Shown: piece after piece, positions 42,501 through 55,600 of the stretch | How positions within the stretch are numbered: position 1 is the first letter of the stretch | How the letters are laid out: each line of letters opens with the position of its first letter | Made by a program: the position numbers and the translations under genes | NCBI GenBank assembly: GCA_947561585.1 | Contig: CANNZV010000500.1 | Location: forward strand, 124,001-188,000 | Source of the DNA: Caprella mutica | Lineage: Eukaryota > Arthropoda > Malacostraca > Amphipoda > Caprellidae | Reading direction: 5' to 3' | DNA length: 64,000 nucleotides | The notes under the pieces: model-generated | What the model saw: the letters and a program-made list of their open reading frames with translations, nothing else | Told to the model about the DNA's origin: nothing | The model's database searches: none

Positions 42501-45387
42501 GAAAATTCTATTTAAGAAACATTTTGTTATTTTGAACAGAAATTTCCCAACATCGTACCTATCTCGTAGCGTTATCAGAGAGTCTTGTGACGAACTGTTT
42601 CATATTTCCTGTACAGATATGGCTGATATTGGAGGGAATAAAATTGGTTATGTAACTACTGCCGTTAATCTCGAAAAAACATCAGGAACCTGGAAGTGGG
42701 GGACGTCTGATGTAGAACAACCTGAAGGATCAGAATGGGCAACTGGTTTTCCAGTTGCAGGCAGTGAATACGGTTAGGTAAAGAATTCTGGTCTATGGAG
42801 TGGAGTAAGGGTCGGTAAAGCAAACGCATTTTGTTGTTACCAAACTTAACCAAAAAATTTATAAATCTTACGGACAGTTTGGAGTTTGATATATTGTTAA
42901 GAAATAGTGATTTTATCTGAATGGTGTTGTTGGGACTGTGTCTGTGAGTTATGGGGATTGGGAGAGAATGTTATTTGGGGAAGTAGGAGATGATGTCATT
43001 GAATAAGTTGTGTGAGAAGAGGAGTCTAATTTGGGGAAGTAGAAGATGATGTCATTGAATAAGCTGTATGAGAATAGGAGTCTAATTTGGGGAAGTAGGG
43101 GATGATGTCATTGAATAAGCTGTGTGAGAAGAGGAGCAACAAATTCTATTTCTGACTGGTAAAATACGCTACATTTGATAGATTGAGATATAAATTAACT
43201 AATGATATAATTTAGATCCAATTGAGTTAGAGAGAATTAGTAAGCTTAGACATATTTGTTAATCTTTTTCTAATTGGTACAATTATCAATTCGAACTGTA
43301 GGGTGAAGTGAGGTGTCTAGAGTCACTGGATATTATAGATAGATAGATTTATATCATTGATTTGATTAATCATTTTGTCTTGAAATATATGTAGAAATTG
43401 AAATTAATTCGAAGCAGACCATTTTCCATTTTAATAATTCAATAGGTTCTTAGTCAGTATAATCTATTAGTATTAGTCAGTATATTCTATTGGTATTAGT
43501 CAGTATATTCTATTGGTATTAGTCAGTATATTCTATTGGTATTAGTCACTATACTCTATTGGTATTAGTCAGTATATTCTATTGGTATTAGTCAGTATAC
43601 TCTATTGGTATTAGTCAGTATATTCTATTAGTATTAGTCAGTATACTCTATTGGTATTAGTCAGTATATTCTATTGGTATTAGTCAGTATACTCTATTGG
43701 TATTAGTCAGTATATTCTATTAGTATTAGTCAGTATACTCTATTGGTATTAGTCAGTATAATCTATTAGTATTAGTCAGTATAATCTATTAGTATTAGTC
43801 AGTATAATCTATTAGTATTAGTCAGTATAATCTATTAGTATTAGTCAGTATAATCTATTAGTATTAGTCAGTATAATCTATTGGTATTAGTCAGTATAAT
43901 CTATTAGTATTAGTCAGTATATTCTATTAGTATTAGTCAGTATAATCTATTAGTATTAGTCAGTATAATCTATTAGTATTAGTCAGTATAATCTATTGGT
44001 ATTAGTCAGTATAATCTATTAGTATTAGTCAGTATATTCTATTAGTATTAGTCAGTATAATCTATTAGTATTAGTCAGTATGTTCTATCTTCACGGGAAA
44101 TATTTTCGGTTGCATAAGTTTTTTATTTTATTTTACATTTATTTAATTTTAAGATTTACATAGTTTATCATTCCTAATAGTTTATTCTGAAATTTATATA
44201 TCATTTTACCATTTACTGATATTAATTTTTATTAACATTTTTCCAATAGTTTAACTAACATTAGGTAGAATTTTGAGTTGCTAATTATAGAAGTTTTCAT
44301 TTTCAAAAGATTTCAATATTTTACTCTTCACTTTGTTTCTTTTATTATTGCACGATAAATTGAACATTGATCTTATTATATTGTATTATTGATAATAAAA
44401 TTGTATTCAGAATTCAATGAATGAATAACAATTAGATAATTCAATAACGAATAAAATCTTTGTTCTATCAATTGATTTATTTTCCTTTCAATTCAAAATG
44501 TAAATTAATAGAAAATAGAGTAGAAAACCCTCAGCAAACTCTCCTATCTCCGAAATACCTCCCAAATATTAAATGGCAGGGTTTTTAATTGAAATTGTAA
44601 TATATTTATCGGGAAATATTATAGACCACAAGAAATTATTAAAAATATATATATTATAGACGACTACTGTTATATCCATATGGTCGTCCACCTTAAAATT
44701 ACACAGCATTATATTTATTTCATGTGTTTAAAATATGGTTATAGAAACCAATGCAATAGAGATCTGAAACACTCTGCCTAACTATATCAAAATTGTTAAT
44801 ACTAGTAGGAAGATTAAGCGTGAAATCAGAAGATGGCTAAATGAAATGATTAGGTAGAATATACGTTAGGTAACTTCTAACAGTTATTTAGAAAGAATAT
44901 TCATTTTAAGTTCACATGGTACTTTTTTCACAACCCAAGTACCTACATTTTGTTTTCATTTTGATATTTGCACATTTATTATAAAAGGCTAATAGCATTG
45001 TGGTTTGATTGAAATATTAATTTTAGTGTAGAATTATAGTTCGATTATAACGAAGCTATTACTCTCTAATTATTTTCTATTTAGTATTTACCATTGTTCT
45101 TCAGTTTAGAATAGGTGTGATATCATTAATTCTTAATTATCCAATAATACTAATAGAAAGACTACCAGGATGGGTCTATACATATATTTTATATTCTTCA
45201 CTTATCTTGTAAAACAGTACATTTCAGTCTTCTCATTTTCATTTACATGTTATTTTATTTTCTGTGTGTTCTCATTTTTCACACAAAGAGTTGGAACATT
45301 TCAGGTCATACAGATGTTACTGGTACACCTGTGTTGGACGTACAGTTAGTTCCTTACAGCTTTTCCATCCACTTCTCGTACGAATAG
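39542..45387 (+). CDS. Secreted lectin-like protein, 8 exons, 342 codons, one in-frame stop
   Basis: Exons: 39542-39586, 39670-39717, 41470-41674, 41755-41874, 41967-42089, 42298-42469, 42540-42772, 45305-45387. All sites are GT-AG and all phases agree. The start MIAILLLFRLLMIQMA is a signal peptide. Features include CPVYSIRIQNLTTKF, CETEFIILNHG, an ICDGPP..LTCANGKLYGY..CFVFRS..ICGAGQTC stretch, and a C-terminal GTWKWG...EGSEWATGFPV that resembles the W-x-W...W..G.P strand of C-type lectin domains. The first cysteine stretch also recalls SUEL/galactose-binding lectin spacing. The family call is weak. Codon 134 (41856-41858) is TAA, in frame within an otherwise intact exon, so the copy may be a nonsense allele, a young pseudogene, or end early. 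AATAAA occurs at ~45432. Confidence 0.6.
39773..39975 (+). repeat. ~15-bp GGACATTTCATCCAC repeats
   Basis: About 13 imperfect units of CGGACATTTCATCCA/TTC. A short inverse match (TTTCGTGGACGAAATGTTCG) lies at 41383-41402, in the same large intron of the lectin-like gene. Confidence 0.8.
40585..41061. mobile_element. MITE with CTGAAGATCAGGCACCCCAA ends, two GC-hairpin modules
   Basis: Arms repeat TGAAGATCAGGCACCCCAAT and CAACTGAAGATCAAGGACCC on both sides, inverted. The centre holds GC-hairpin module copy 3 (40715-40815, minus) and copy 4 (40878-40953, plus) facing each other. Intronic in the lectin-like gene. Confidence 0.75.
42935..43137 (+). repeat. 56-bp minisatellite, 3-4 units
   Basis: Units containing TTTGGGGAAGTAGAAGATGA, TGTCATTGAATAAGCTGT and GAGAAGAGGAGTCTAA. 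In the last intron of the lectin-like gene. Confidence 0.85.
43449..44085 (+). repeat. 23-bp minisatellite, ~27 units
   Basis: Unit TATTAGTCAGTATAATCTAT + TAG. Left-hand units read TATTCTATTGG or TACTCTATTGG, right-hand units TAATCTATTAG, showing block-wise homogenisation. Confidence 0.95.
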
Positions 45388-45493
45388 CACTGTGAGGGTA
45401 CAGTCATCTCTCCATTGTTATATTACTCTGAAAATAAACGCTGTTCTATTTAGTTAGTCTATAAATTAGCTGGGCAGTTAAACATGTGTATTC

Positions 45494-45561
45494 ACCATGG
45501 AAAATATCACCATGGAAAATACTACCATGGAAAATACCACAATGGAAAATACCACCATGGA
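45494..45561 (+). repeat. Left stub of the 15-bp ATGGAAAATACCACC minisatellite
   Basis: Five units, continuing after the Copia element at 50328. The array was split when the element inserted. Confidence 0.9.
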
Positions 45562-46043
45562 ATTTTTTTTTTTTACAATATAATTATTTAGTATTTGTGC
45601 GGAATAGGTGTCAAGAGAGGTCACAAATTACCTTTAAATCTGTGACCTTATCCTTTTGTAAACAGTCTTTCAACAAAAAGGTTCTTGCGAACTAAGACTT
45701 GTGTTGCTGTTCCAATTAAATATTAATAATTATATTCAGTGAAGTTATTCTTATGAATTCGAATAATTTTAAAACATCAAATTCAGTTAAACAGTAAATC
45801 AATTTAACTGCTTTGTTTGTTTATGTTTGTTAAGTATTGAATGATAATAAATACTTTCAACAAAAGGTTCTTGCGAACTAAGACTTGTGTTGCTGTTCCA
45901 ATTGAATATTAATAATTATATTCAGTTATTCTTATGAATTAGAATAATGTTAAAACATCAATTCAGTTAAACAGTAAATCAATTTAACTGCTTTGTTTGT
46001 TTATGTTTGTTAAGTATTGAAAGATAATAAATACTTTGAAAAC

Positions 46044-48180
46044 ATGTCTTCAAATAAGTTACCGGGGATTGTTCCCCTAGACGGAAATAATTACCCTACA
46101 TGGAGGATACAGATGCAGATGTATCTCTTAACTCTTAAGAGAGAAACTGATGGACTTTGCTGATGGAACTAAACCAGTTCCAATAGATTCTGATTCAACT
46201 GATGTTAAATCTGCCTATGCGAATAACAAGAATAAAACTCTTGCTGATATAGTACTATCTATTTCTCCGGATCAATTGTACTTAGTTGGACAACCCACGG
46301 ATCCACACGCTGTCTGGACCACCCTTCAAGAAACGTTTCAGAAAAACACGTGGGCTAACAAATTTCGTCTGAAGAAAAAGCTCTACAATTTAAAATTGAA
46401 GTCTCCCGAACTACTCGACTCTCATTTGAAAGAACTAACTGAAGTTTTTCAAGAGCTTGCCTTGTTAAATCAAGTGATCAGTGAAGAGGATAAAGTTATT
46501 TGTCTCCTTTCATCACTACCAGGGCCGTTTGAAGTGCTTGTCACCGCACTTGAAGCTCAGACAGACATCCCTAACTGGATTACCGTAGCTGACACACTCC
46601 GGAGAGAAGCTGAAAAGTTGAGTATTAAATCCAATAATGCATTGGCATTATCCAATACTCAGAATGATGCTGTAGTAAATAAACAGTCCATCATGTGCCA
46701 TTTTTGTAAAAAATTGGGACATCTGAAGAGAGACTGCTTTAAATTTAAACGGTATTCTCAAACTAACAGAACTCAAAACCAGCCAAATGGTGTAAATGTA
46801 AGTCATATAGAACTAAATCACACAATGTATGCTAATGATATCGCTCTTTGTAACAAATATGCCGACAGTAATATTTGGATAATAGATTCAGGCTCTTCAT
46901 CACACATGAGTGGTGATAAAAATTTATGTAAAGATTTTGCAAATATTAGCAAACCTATCAATGTTAAAGTAGGTAATGGAGATGTCTTACAAGCTATTTC
47001 ACTAGGAAATGTTTCTGTTATTGTGAATATACCAGGTGGTGGAAGTAGAACATGTAAAATAAATGATGTACTATATGTGCCAAATCTAGCTTTTAATCTA
47101 CTATCAGTGTCAAAAATGACAAGTAATAATAAATCTATTATGTTTGAAAATGATAAATGTAAAATTTTGAACGAAAATAAAGAGTTAATGGCTGAGGCTA
47201 ACTGTGTTGGTAAACTCTATTATCTTAATACTTTAGTTCATAAAGCTGCAGTAACTGTTGATCAAAATAAAGTAAACATTCTATGGCACAGAAGGCTCGG
47301 TCATATAGGTAACGAAAACTTGACTAAAATGATCCGAACTAAATCAGTAAATGGTCTGGATAGTAAATTAAAAGCTATAGAAGGCGTGTGTGAACACTGC
47401 TGTAATGGGAAAATGCATAAAATACCTTTTTCTACAAGCATGAAGAAAAATTGTAACCCTCTTGATTTAATCCACACAGATGTCTGTGGGAAAATTACTC
47501 CCACTTCTAGGGGTAATAATTCATATTTTCTGACTTTTATTGATCATGCTACTCGATACTCCTGGATATATGTTATTGCACATAAGAGTGATGTGTTTCA
47601 GAAGTTTTTGGAATGGAAAGCTATGGTTGAAAATATTTATGAAAGGAAAATTAAAACCTTGCAGTCAGATAATGGAGGAGAATATACCTCAAATAAGTTT
47701 GAATCATATTTACGAAATGAAGGTATAATTCACCAGAAATCTATTCCTAAAACTCCTGAACAAAATGGGTTAGCTGAAAGATTTAATAGAACTATTATGG
47801 AAAAAGTTAGATGTATGTTATCTGATTCAGGAATTGATAAGGAATTCTGGGGTGAAGCACTATATACTGCAAATTATCTAAATAATAGATGCATTAATTC
47901 ATTTTTAGTAAATAAAACTCCATATGAAGCTTTAAATCTTAGAAAACCCAACGTTAGCCATGTAAAAGTTTTTGGATGCACAGGGTATGCACATATTTCT
48001 CGAGATGAAAGATCAAAATTAGAAAATAAAGCTACCAAATGTCTGTTTATTGGCTATGGCACAGTTACTAAAGGGTATAAGATGTATGATGTTGAATCTA
48101 AAAGAATCTTCTTTTCCAGGAATGTAACCTTTGATGAATCAATTTCATCTAAGATTGTAAGAGTGAGAGCCCGCAACTGA
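46044..48180 (+). pseudogene. Copia gag-protease-integrase, frameshifted
   Basis: The natural start is ATG at 46044 (MSSNKLPGIVPLDGNNYPTW). One extra A near 46142-46148 shifts the frame, which then stays open from 46150. Motifs: knuckle CHFCKKLGHLKRDC; protease WIIDSGSSSHMSG; integrase HRRLGHIGNENL with a C..C pair, the core LIHTDVCG, SDNGGEYTS and EQNGLAERFNRT. The frame closes at TGA 48178-48180 through a second frameshift around 48155-48165, because the neighbouring frame continues smoothly into the reverse transcriptase ORF. This copy cannot make its full polyprotein. Confidence 0.9.
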
Positions 48181-49970
48181 GTGAGACTCCTACCTCTCCA
48201 CTGGTGTTCCATTCAGAAGATTTAGAACCTGCTGGGCCTGAGAATCAAACCCCTGACGATAATCCTCCAATAATCCTCCCTGAGGCGCAACCTGTACCAG
48301 CTATCAGTCCTGATGAGGATCTTAGACGATCGTCTAGAATTCGTAGAGCTCCTATTAGATATGGTAGTTGGGAGTATGATCAGTTTGAGGAGGAGGAGGG
48401 TTTATTAGTCAATGGGAATATCAATATCGAACCTAGGTCGGTATCTGAGGCTTTAAATAGCGGTTCTGAATCCTCTAAATGGAAACATGCCATGGAGAGG
48501 GAATTAAATGCTTTTGAGAAACATAAAGTTTTTGAACTCGTAAAACCTACCTCAGATTTAAACATAATTAAATCTAAATGGGTGTTTAAAAGAAAAAAGG
48601 GATCTGATGGTAGAGTGGTTTCATATAAAGCTAGATTAGTCGCTCAGGGTTTTTTACAGAGACCTGGAATCGACTATGATGAAATTTTTGCTCCTGTAGT
48701 GAGATTTGAATCGGTGCGAACCATGTTATCTTTAGCAGCTAACCAAAAATTATTTGTACATCACTTGGATGTCAATTCTGCTTTTTTAAATGGGGATCTT
48801 AAAGAAAATGTTTATATTAGACAGCCTCCTGGCTATGCTATTCCAGGAAAAAAAGATTTAGTATGTAAACTTAATAAATCTATGTATGGATTAAAACAAT
48901 CACCCAAATGTTGGAATGATGCGTTGGATGCATATCTTAAATCCTTAGGATTTATTCAGTCCTCCTGTGACTCATGTATATATGTTAAATTAATCAATAA
49001 CTCTCCATGCTTCATTTCTGTGTATGTAGATGATATTATTGTAGCATGTAAGAACTATGATGATCTGACTAAAATCAAGATTGATTTAAGTGCTAAATTT
49101 GAGATGAAAAACTTAGGAAAATTATCCTATTTCTTAGGCATAAAAGTCGTACAAGACGAAAATAAAATAGCCCTAAATCAATCTTCATTTGTCAACGAGT
49201 TATTAGATAGATTTGAATTCAATAATTGCAAACCGGTTTCAACCCCTGCTGATGTTAATTCCCATTTGGAACCAACTACTGATGATTGTGAACTAGTAGA
49301 TAAAACTAAATATCAGTCAGCTGTAGGTGCCTTACTGTATCTATCTACTAAAACTAGACCGGACATAACTTATGCAGTTGGAAATGTCTCTAAATTTTGT
49401 TCCAATCCAAACACTAAGCACTGGTCTGCAATTAAGAGAATATTTAGATACCTAAAGGGCACACCTGATCTTGGCATTACATATGGTAATGAAGATTCTG
49501 AGTTGATAGGTTATTCTGATGCCGACTGGGCAGGAAACAGAGTTGATAGGAAAAGTACTTCTGGCCAATGCTTTATGTTAAATAATTCCATTATTTCTTG
49601 GCGCTCTGTGAAACAGTCATGTGTTGCTTCATCAACGGCTGAAGCTGAATATGTTTCCCTCTCTGGAGCCTCCCAAGAAGCTGTATTTCTAAATAAATTA
49701 CTATTAGATCTTAAAGTACCAAATAAGAATCCTATAGTTTTGTTTGAGGATAATCAGTCAGCTATTTGTATTGCTAAAAATGCTAAAAATCATCCTAGAT
49801 CGAAACACATTGATATTAAATTTCATTACATTAGAGATCTTGTTGCTTCAAACACAATTAAACTTGTGTATTGCCCCAGTGAAACTATGCTTGCTGACAT
49901 ATTCACTAAACCGTTGCCTATTGATAGATTTACCAAATTAGTTGAATTAATAGGCATGAAAAATATATAA
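48160..49970 (+). pseudogene. Copia reverse transcriptase and RNase H part
   Basis: Open from about 48162 to the TAA at 49968-49970. Reverse transcriptase: KWVFKRKKGSDGRVVSYKAR, YDEIFAPVVRFESVR, HHLDVNSAFLNGDL and the catalytic YVDDIIVACKN. RNase H: GYSDADWAGNRVDRKSTSG, SSTAEAEYVSLS, EDNQSAICIAKN and RSKHIDIKFHYIRD, ending DIFTKPL. Conserved sites are intact. It is separated from the upstream frame only by the frameshift at ~48160. Confidence 0.92.
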
Positions 49971-49987
49971 TGTCGTGTGAGGAGGAG

Positions 49988-50325
49988 TGTTGAAATTTTA
50001 GTTAAATGTATTACACACTCGTTATATGTTTAATGTTAACTTCCTGTTAGACTAGCTCAGCTATATTAAATTACCTATTGTTTAAATAACCATGTATTAC
50101 TTTTATGAGAAACGGACGTAAGGTCTAAAGTCTATTACATTCCGGCGAGTGTTAAATAACACTGCATGTAGTTTCTGAAGGTAGTCTGTCTTTTACATTA
50201 CTCAGAGAGAGATGTGATTCCATCATCTCTCTCAATAGACTTCTAATTGTATAACATATTTACTCTTTAAATAAACTCTATGTCTTAACGTTGTTAACCC
50301 ACTGTAATTTAACCTAATTCTAACA
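49988..50325 (+). repeat. Copia 3' LTR
   Basis: Starts TGTTGAAATT immediately after a purine tract and ends TTCTAACA before the minisatellite resumes (AATACCACC). Contains an AATAAA at ~50270. Confidence 0.75.
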
Positions 50326-50327
50326 AA

Positions 50328-51618
50328 TACCACCATGGAAAATACTACCATGGAAAATACCACAATGGAAAATATCACCATGGAAAATACTACCATGGAA
50401 AATATCACCATGGAAAATACTACCATGGAAAATACCACAATGGAAAATACCACAATGGAAAATACCACCATGGAAAATACTACCATGGAAAATACTACCA
50501 TGGAAAATACTACCATGGAAAATACTACCATGGAAAATACTACCATGGAAAATACGACCATGGAAAATACTACCATGGAAAATACCACCATGGAAAATAC
50601 CACCATGGAAAATACTACCATGGAAAATACTACCATGGAAAATACCACCATGGAAAATACCACAATGGAAAATACCACCATGGAAAATACTACCATGGAA
50701 AATACTACCATGGAAAATACGACCATGGAAAATACTACCATGGAAAATACCACCATGGAAAATACCACCATGGAAAATACTACCATGGAAAATACTACCA
50801 TGGAAAATACCAACATGGAAAATACCACCATGGAAAATACCACCATGGAAAATACCACCATGGAAAATACCACCATGGAAAATACCACAATGGAAAATAT
50901 CACCATGGAGAATACCACCATGGAAAATACTACCATGGAAAATACGACCATGGAAAATACTACCATGGAAAATACCACCATGGAAAATACCACCATGGAA
51001 AATACTACCATGGAAAATACTACCATGGAAAATACCACCATGGAAAATACCACCATGGAAAATACCACCATGGAAAATACCACCATGGAAAATACCACCA
51101 TGGAAAATACTACCATGGAAAATACCACAATGGAAAATATCACCATGGAAAATACTACCATGGAAAATACCACAATGGAAAATACCACCATGGAAAATAC
51201 TACCATGGAAAATACTACCTTGGAAAATACCACCATGGAAAATACTACCATGGAAAATACCACCATGGAAAATACTACCATGGAAAATACTACCATGGAA
51301 AATACCACCATGGAAAATACTACCATGGAAAATATCACCATGGAAAATACTACCATGGAAAATACCACCATGGAAAATACTACCATGGAAAATACTACCA
51401 TGGAAAATACCACCATGGAAAATACTACCATGGAAAATACCACCATGGAAAATACCACAATGGAAAATACCACAATGGAAAATACTACCATGGAAAATAC
51501 TACCATGGAAAATACTACCATGGAAAATACTACCATGGAAAATACCACAATGGAAAATACCACCATGGAAAATACCACAATGGAAAATACCACCATGGAA
51601 AATACCACAATGGAAAAT
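50328..51618 (+). repeat. 15-bp ATGGAAAATACCACC minisatellite, ~86 units, open on both strands
   Basis: Five-codon units give an uninterrupted plus-strand frame (MENTT)n of 457 codons and a minus-strand frame (FSMVV)n of 458 codons. The variable position is mainly the ACCACC/ACTACC/ACCACA triplet. These frames are a by-product of the unit length; there is no other sign of a gene. Confidence 0.95.
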
Positions 51619-52655
51619 GGCTCAAAAAGACTCCAGTTGTCAATTGAATGTTCAATAATTTATGAAACAACAGCAAATATAATGTGTAGCATTCACATTC
51701 GATTATAAGTTGTTCCGCAGTTTAAATGGCACTCAGTAAATACTAAATGGAATATTTGTGTTCAGTGCTGCCAGACGTATGATAGCTCGTCATTTACCCG
51801 CAACTCTTCATTTTCCTCTTAAAACAGCTCTGTCGTCGAGCACACAGTAGCTTTTCTGCATCAGATGACATGTTTTATTTCATCATTACTCCGAAGTTTC
51901 TTATATTTGATTTAGATAGAAAATTATCAATCTGTTTTATTTTAAAATTTAAAGATAATCCTATAATTTATTATCTGACTTTTGTGTTCCATTTTATACC
52001 AATTCAAGCAGGCCATTTGAGGGGTAAAAATCAGCCCACTACAACAAATACAGAATGTGCTACCTATGTTGCTAATAAAAAAACAAATATTATTATCAAT
52101 GAGTTTTTAATATACAGAAATTGGAAATAGTTAATAAATGAAATACACTAATCGCTTCCCTCTCAATTCTACATTTAACGTATTGTTCTGATTATTATAT
52201 ACTTACTATTCATATTTCATACTTTCCTTTTCATATTTCATATTTCATACACATGATTATATTCAAAAAAAAAATACATTTTCATGTTTCAATACATCCC
52301 CATACTATTTATTTCATAAGTTCTTAAAGTCTTTGAAATACTGACATGACGCTGAAGAAAAAGAATGTACACTCTTTGTGCTAATTTCCTGTTAGAATTT
52401 TATGAATAGACACTGCATATTCGGTCTAAATTTAAACAGTTAATTAAATAAAAGTGTCTTTTCTACCATTATGTACTTGCGTATTTAATTTTTAGATAGA
52501 TTATACTTAGCAACTCGGAAGTAAAACGGATGTTGTAGTACATTGAATGTGAAAATCTTTAGAATCATATTGAGACAATTCCACCAAATTTCATGAGGTA
52601 TACAGCAAATGATGAAAATTAGCCGCGTTAAAACAACAGAAAATTAAGGTGTTCT
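51619..52655. other. Intergenic between the minisatellite and the ENPP-like 3' end
   Basis: AT-rich; the 86-codon frame at 51870-52130 has no motif. Part is likely 3'UTR of the minus-strand ENPP-like gene. Confidence 0.4.
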
Positions 52656-55600
52656 TCAGCGGATTATCATCTGAATGATATAGATTAGAGTCACTGCCAA
52701 CATTGCTATTGTAGAACATTTCTGTAAAGATGCTGCTGCAGATCTGGAGAAAATCTCATCAAATATTAGAGGTTGAGACGCCGAATGGTTGAGACCAATA
52801 AGATGGCAAAGCACACTGTACGTCTCCATTTGGGAAATGTCAGAAACTATTCCTTGATTTACATCTGAAAAATAAAATAGGTATTATTTATGTTTAGAGT
52901 TGCGGCAATATAGGTTTTTACAATTTAGATACCGAAAATATTATAGACGGAGAAAATTAAAGAGTATTGAGTGGTTGTAGACCAGAGGTATATAGTATTC
53001 GATACCACTTCATTTCGTCTGTGATATTCTCAAGCTCTATAATTTTAAATACATATTGTCACAACTCCATTATGTTATTCTAACCAACTTACTCTTTAGA
53101 ATTGGACAACTTCTCTAAATAGCAATTATCCGAAGATAACATTTAAATATAATTATCGAAAACTTCTAGTGTTTTTGCTGCATCTTTTAATACTTTTCAA
53201 TAAACTATTACTATGAGACAAATTGAATGACAATGCAGTAACAGATAACCAATAATATTTACCAGGCCCTGTGACAATGAAGACAGCTCTCATGTGAGAG
53301 AAGTGACTGTCATATCCATCCCCCGCCTTGCTGTGGTACATCAGACTCCGCAGAAGCTCTTCTTCCTCTAGTTTGGACCACAAGGAGTTGTTCGGTTCTT
53401 CTGGAACATCCCTCAACTTGTCGAATATGACGTAATCTGTGAGAAATATTGTATCAATCTAACGGTCAGTTAAGACTTGATTCTGTTTTTTGGTAACGTC
53501 TTCTGTAGACTGTATAACATATGTCTGAACGGGTGTAGGTTATAAGTCCCCACGGACTTAAGCCCCCGGTCATGAGCCCCCCTGGGACATAAGTCCCCCC
53601 GGTCACGAACGAGCCCCCCCCCCCCCTGTTTTTTAAGAAAGGGTGACAAAAGCCAACACCGACAAAAGCCTACACCGATGAAAATAAAATTAATATTCCT
53701 GCAATGAAAATAATCCATATATGTATATATATATATAAAGTTGGAACGAAGAAAGATAATAATTTAACAGTTTTCTTTCTACGGAATCATTGTAAATTTG
53801 TATTATGCCCCAAATTTGGGCGCTGTTATCTCAGAACTTAATTTTAAAACACTAGACTATGGAAACTGCGAGTAAATATATATAAATTGTAGGTTGTCGT
53901 TGCTTTCCTGGAACAAGTTAAATACAATATACAAATAAGGAACTACAAAACATTTCGGTTATTTTACAGTTATATGCTCTGTTGCTCCACGGTTTGATGA
54001 AAAATTAGAATTCGTCTACTGGTTACCTGACGTCTGACTAAATGTTCCAGTAGTATATACTAAAATTTTAGTACATAAATTAAAATAATTTAAAATTAAG
54101 TTCTGCGATAGCAGCGCCCTAATTTGGTGCATAATACAAATTTACAATGATTCCGTAAAAAGAAAACTGTTAAATTATTATTCGTCCAACTTTACATATA
54201 TGGATTATTTATATTGCAGGAATACTAATTTTTGTTTTCGTCGGTGTGGTCTTTTGTTTGTGTGGGCTTTTGTCGTTGCCCCGTTTTTAATTCTCATTTA
54301 CCTAGTTAAACAAATAAAGAGCTACCTAGTTAGGTATAACTGAGATTAACTACCTAAGTAGGTATAACTGCAGTAGTCCGACACTTTTGTAGTTTATTAC
54401 TGATTTAACATAAGATATATGTATATTGGGTGGTGTGCCGCCCCCCGAACCCCCCTGCCAGGTCATTCAACAATCATGAAGTGTGCAGTACAACAAACTA
54501 GCGGATACAACAAACTACATTAAATTATGAAATCAAATGAAGGATAGCACAAAACTAATTAACATGAGAAATAAAGTAAAATAAAAGAAGAATATAAAAT
54601 TTAAAAAATCAAAGAAATGAAAAATTTCTCTATGCCTACTTAGGTAGTTACTCTCAGTTATCCCTATCGAAGTAGCTCTTCATTAGTTTAACTAGGTAAA
54701 TAAGGATTAAAAAACATAGATGGGCTCATGACCGGGATGGTTCATGACCGGAGGAGCGGCTTAAGTCCGGGGGCACATGACCGCACCCCGTCTTATCATG
54801 TTAACTATGGTTTAATGTGTTAGAAATATTGCATTAATCTAACTTAAAGTGGACCATCAGAAAACACTTGAAGATTCAGTTATAGTTGACTTTTTCTATA
54901 GAACATGTCTGAACTTGTTAGATCATGTTTCAACTTCTTAGAACATGTCTGAACTTGTTAGATCATGTTTCAAATTCTTAGAACATGTCTGAACTTGTTA
55001 GATCATGTTTCAACTTCTTAGAACATGTCTGAACTTGTTAGATCATGTTTCAACTTCTTAGAACATGTCTGAACTTGTTAGATCATGTTTCAAATTCTTA
55101 GAACATGTCTGAACTTGATAGATCATGTTTCAACTTCTTAGAACATGTCTGAACTTGTTAGATCATGTTTCAACTTCTTAGAACATGTTTTAACTTGTTA
55201 GAACATGTTCGAGCTCGTTAGATCATGTTTCAATTTGTTTGATTTTGTTAGAAAATTATAAATTTATTCAATAGAACCTCTTCATAACTTAAGAGAAAAA
55301 TATGATAATGCGCATCAATAAATTATAATCAATAAATTATAATCAATCAATTATAATCAATCAATTATAATCAATAAATTATAATCAATAAATTATAATC
55401 AATAAATTATAATCAATCAATAATAATCAATAAATTATAATCAACAAATTATAATCAATAAATTATAATCAATAAATTATAATCAATAAATTATAATCAA
55501 TAAATTATAATCAATAAATTATAATCAATCAATTATAATCAATCAATTATAATCAATCAATTATAATCAATAAATTGTAATCAATAAATTATAATCAATA

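Larger units (their letters stand above)
45562..50325 (+). mobile_element. Copia LTR retrotransposon, 5' LTR absent, inserted in the minisatellite
   Basis: The pol region is followed by a purine tract (GTGAGGAGGAG) and a 338-bp 3' LTR (49988-50325) beginning TGTTGAAATT and ending CTAACA. No matching 5' LTR is present. The left junction is a T-run directly after the minisatellite, so the 5' end is deleted or rearranged. The leader holds a ~190-bp tandem duplication (45664-45853, 45855-46036). Confidence 0.85.

Noticed and set aside
42530..42640. A frameshift inside the lectin-like gene
   Set aside because: Placing the acceptor at 42539 makes the phase consistent, so no frameshift is needed there.
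50232..51708. 457- and 458-codon open frames on opposite strands
   Set aside because: Generated by a 15-bp repeat; no independent evidence of translation.
54895..55240. GAACATGTCT units as an array of p53-type response elements
   Set aside because: The match to RRRCWWGYYY is easily produced by one repeat unit; no supporting context.
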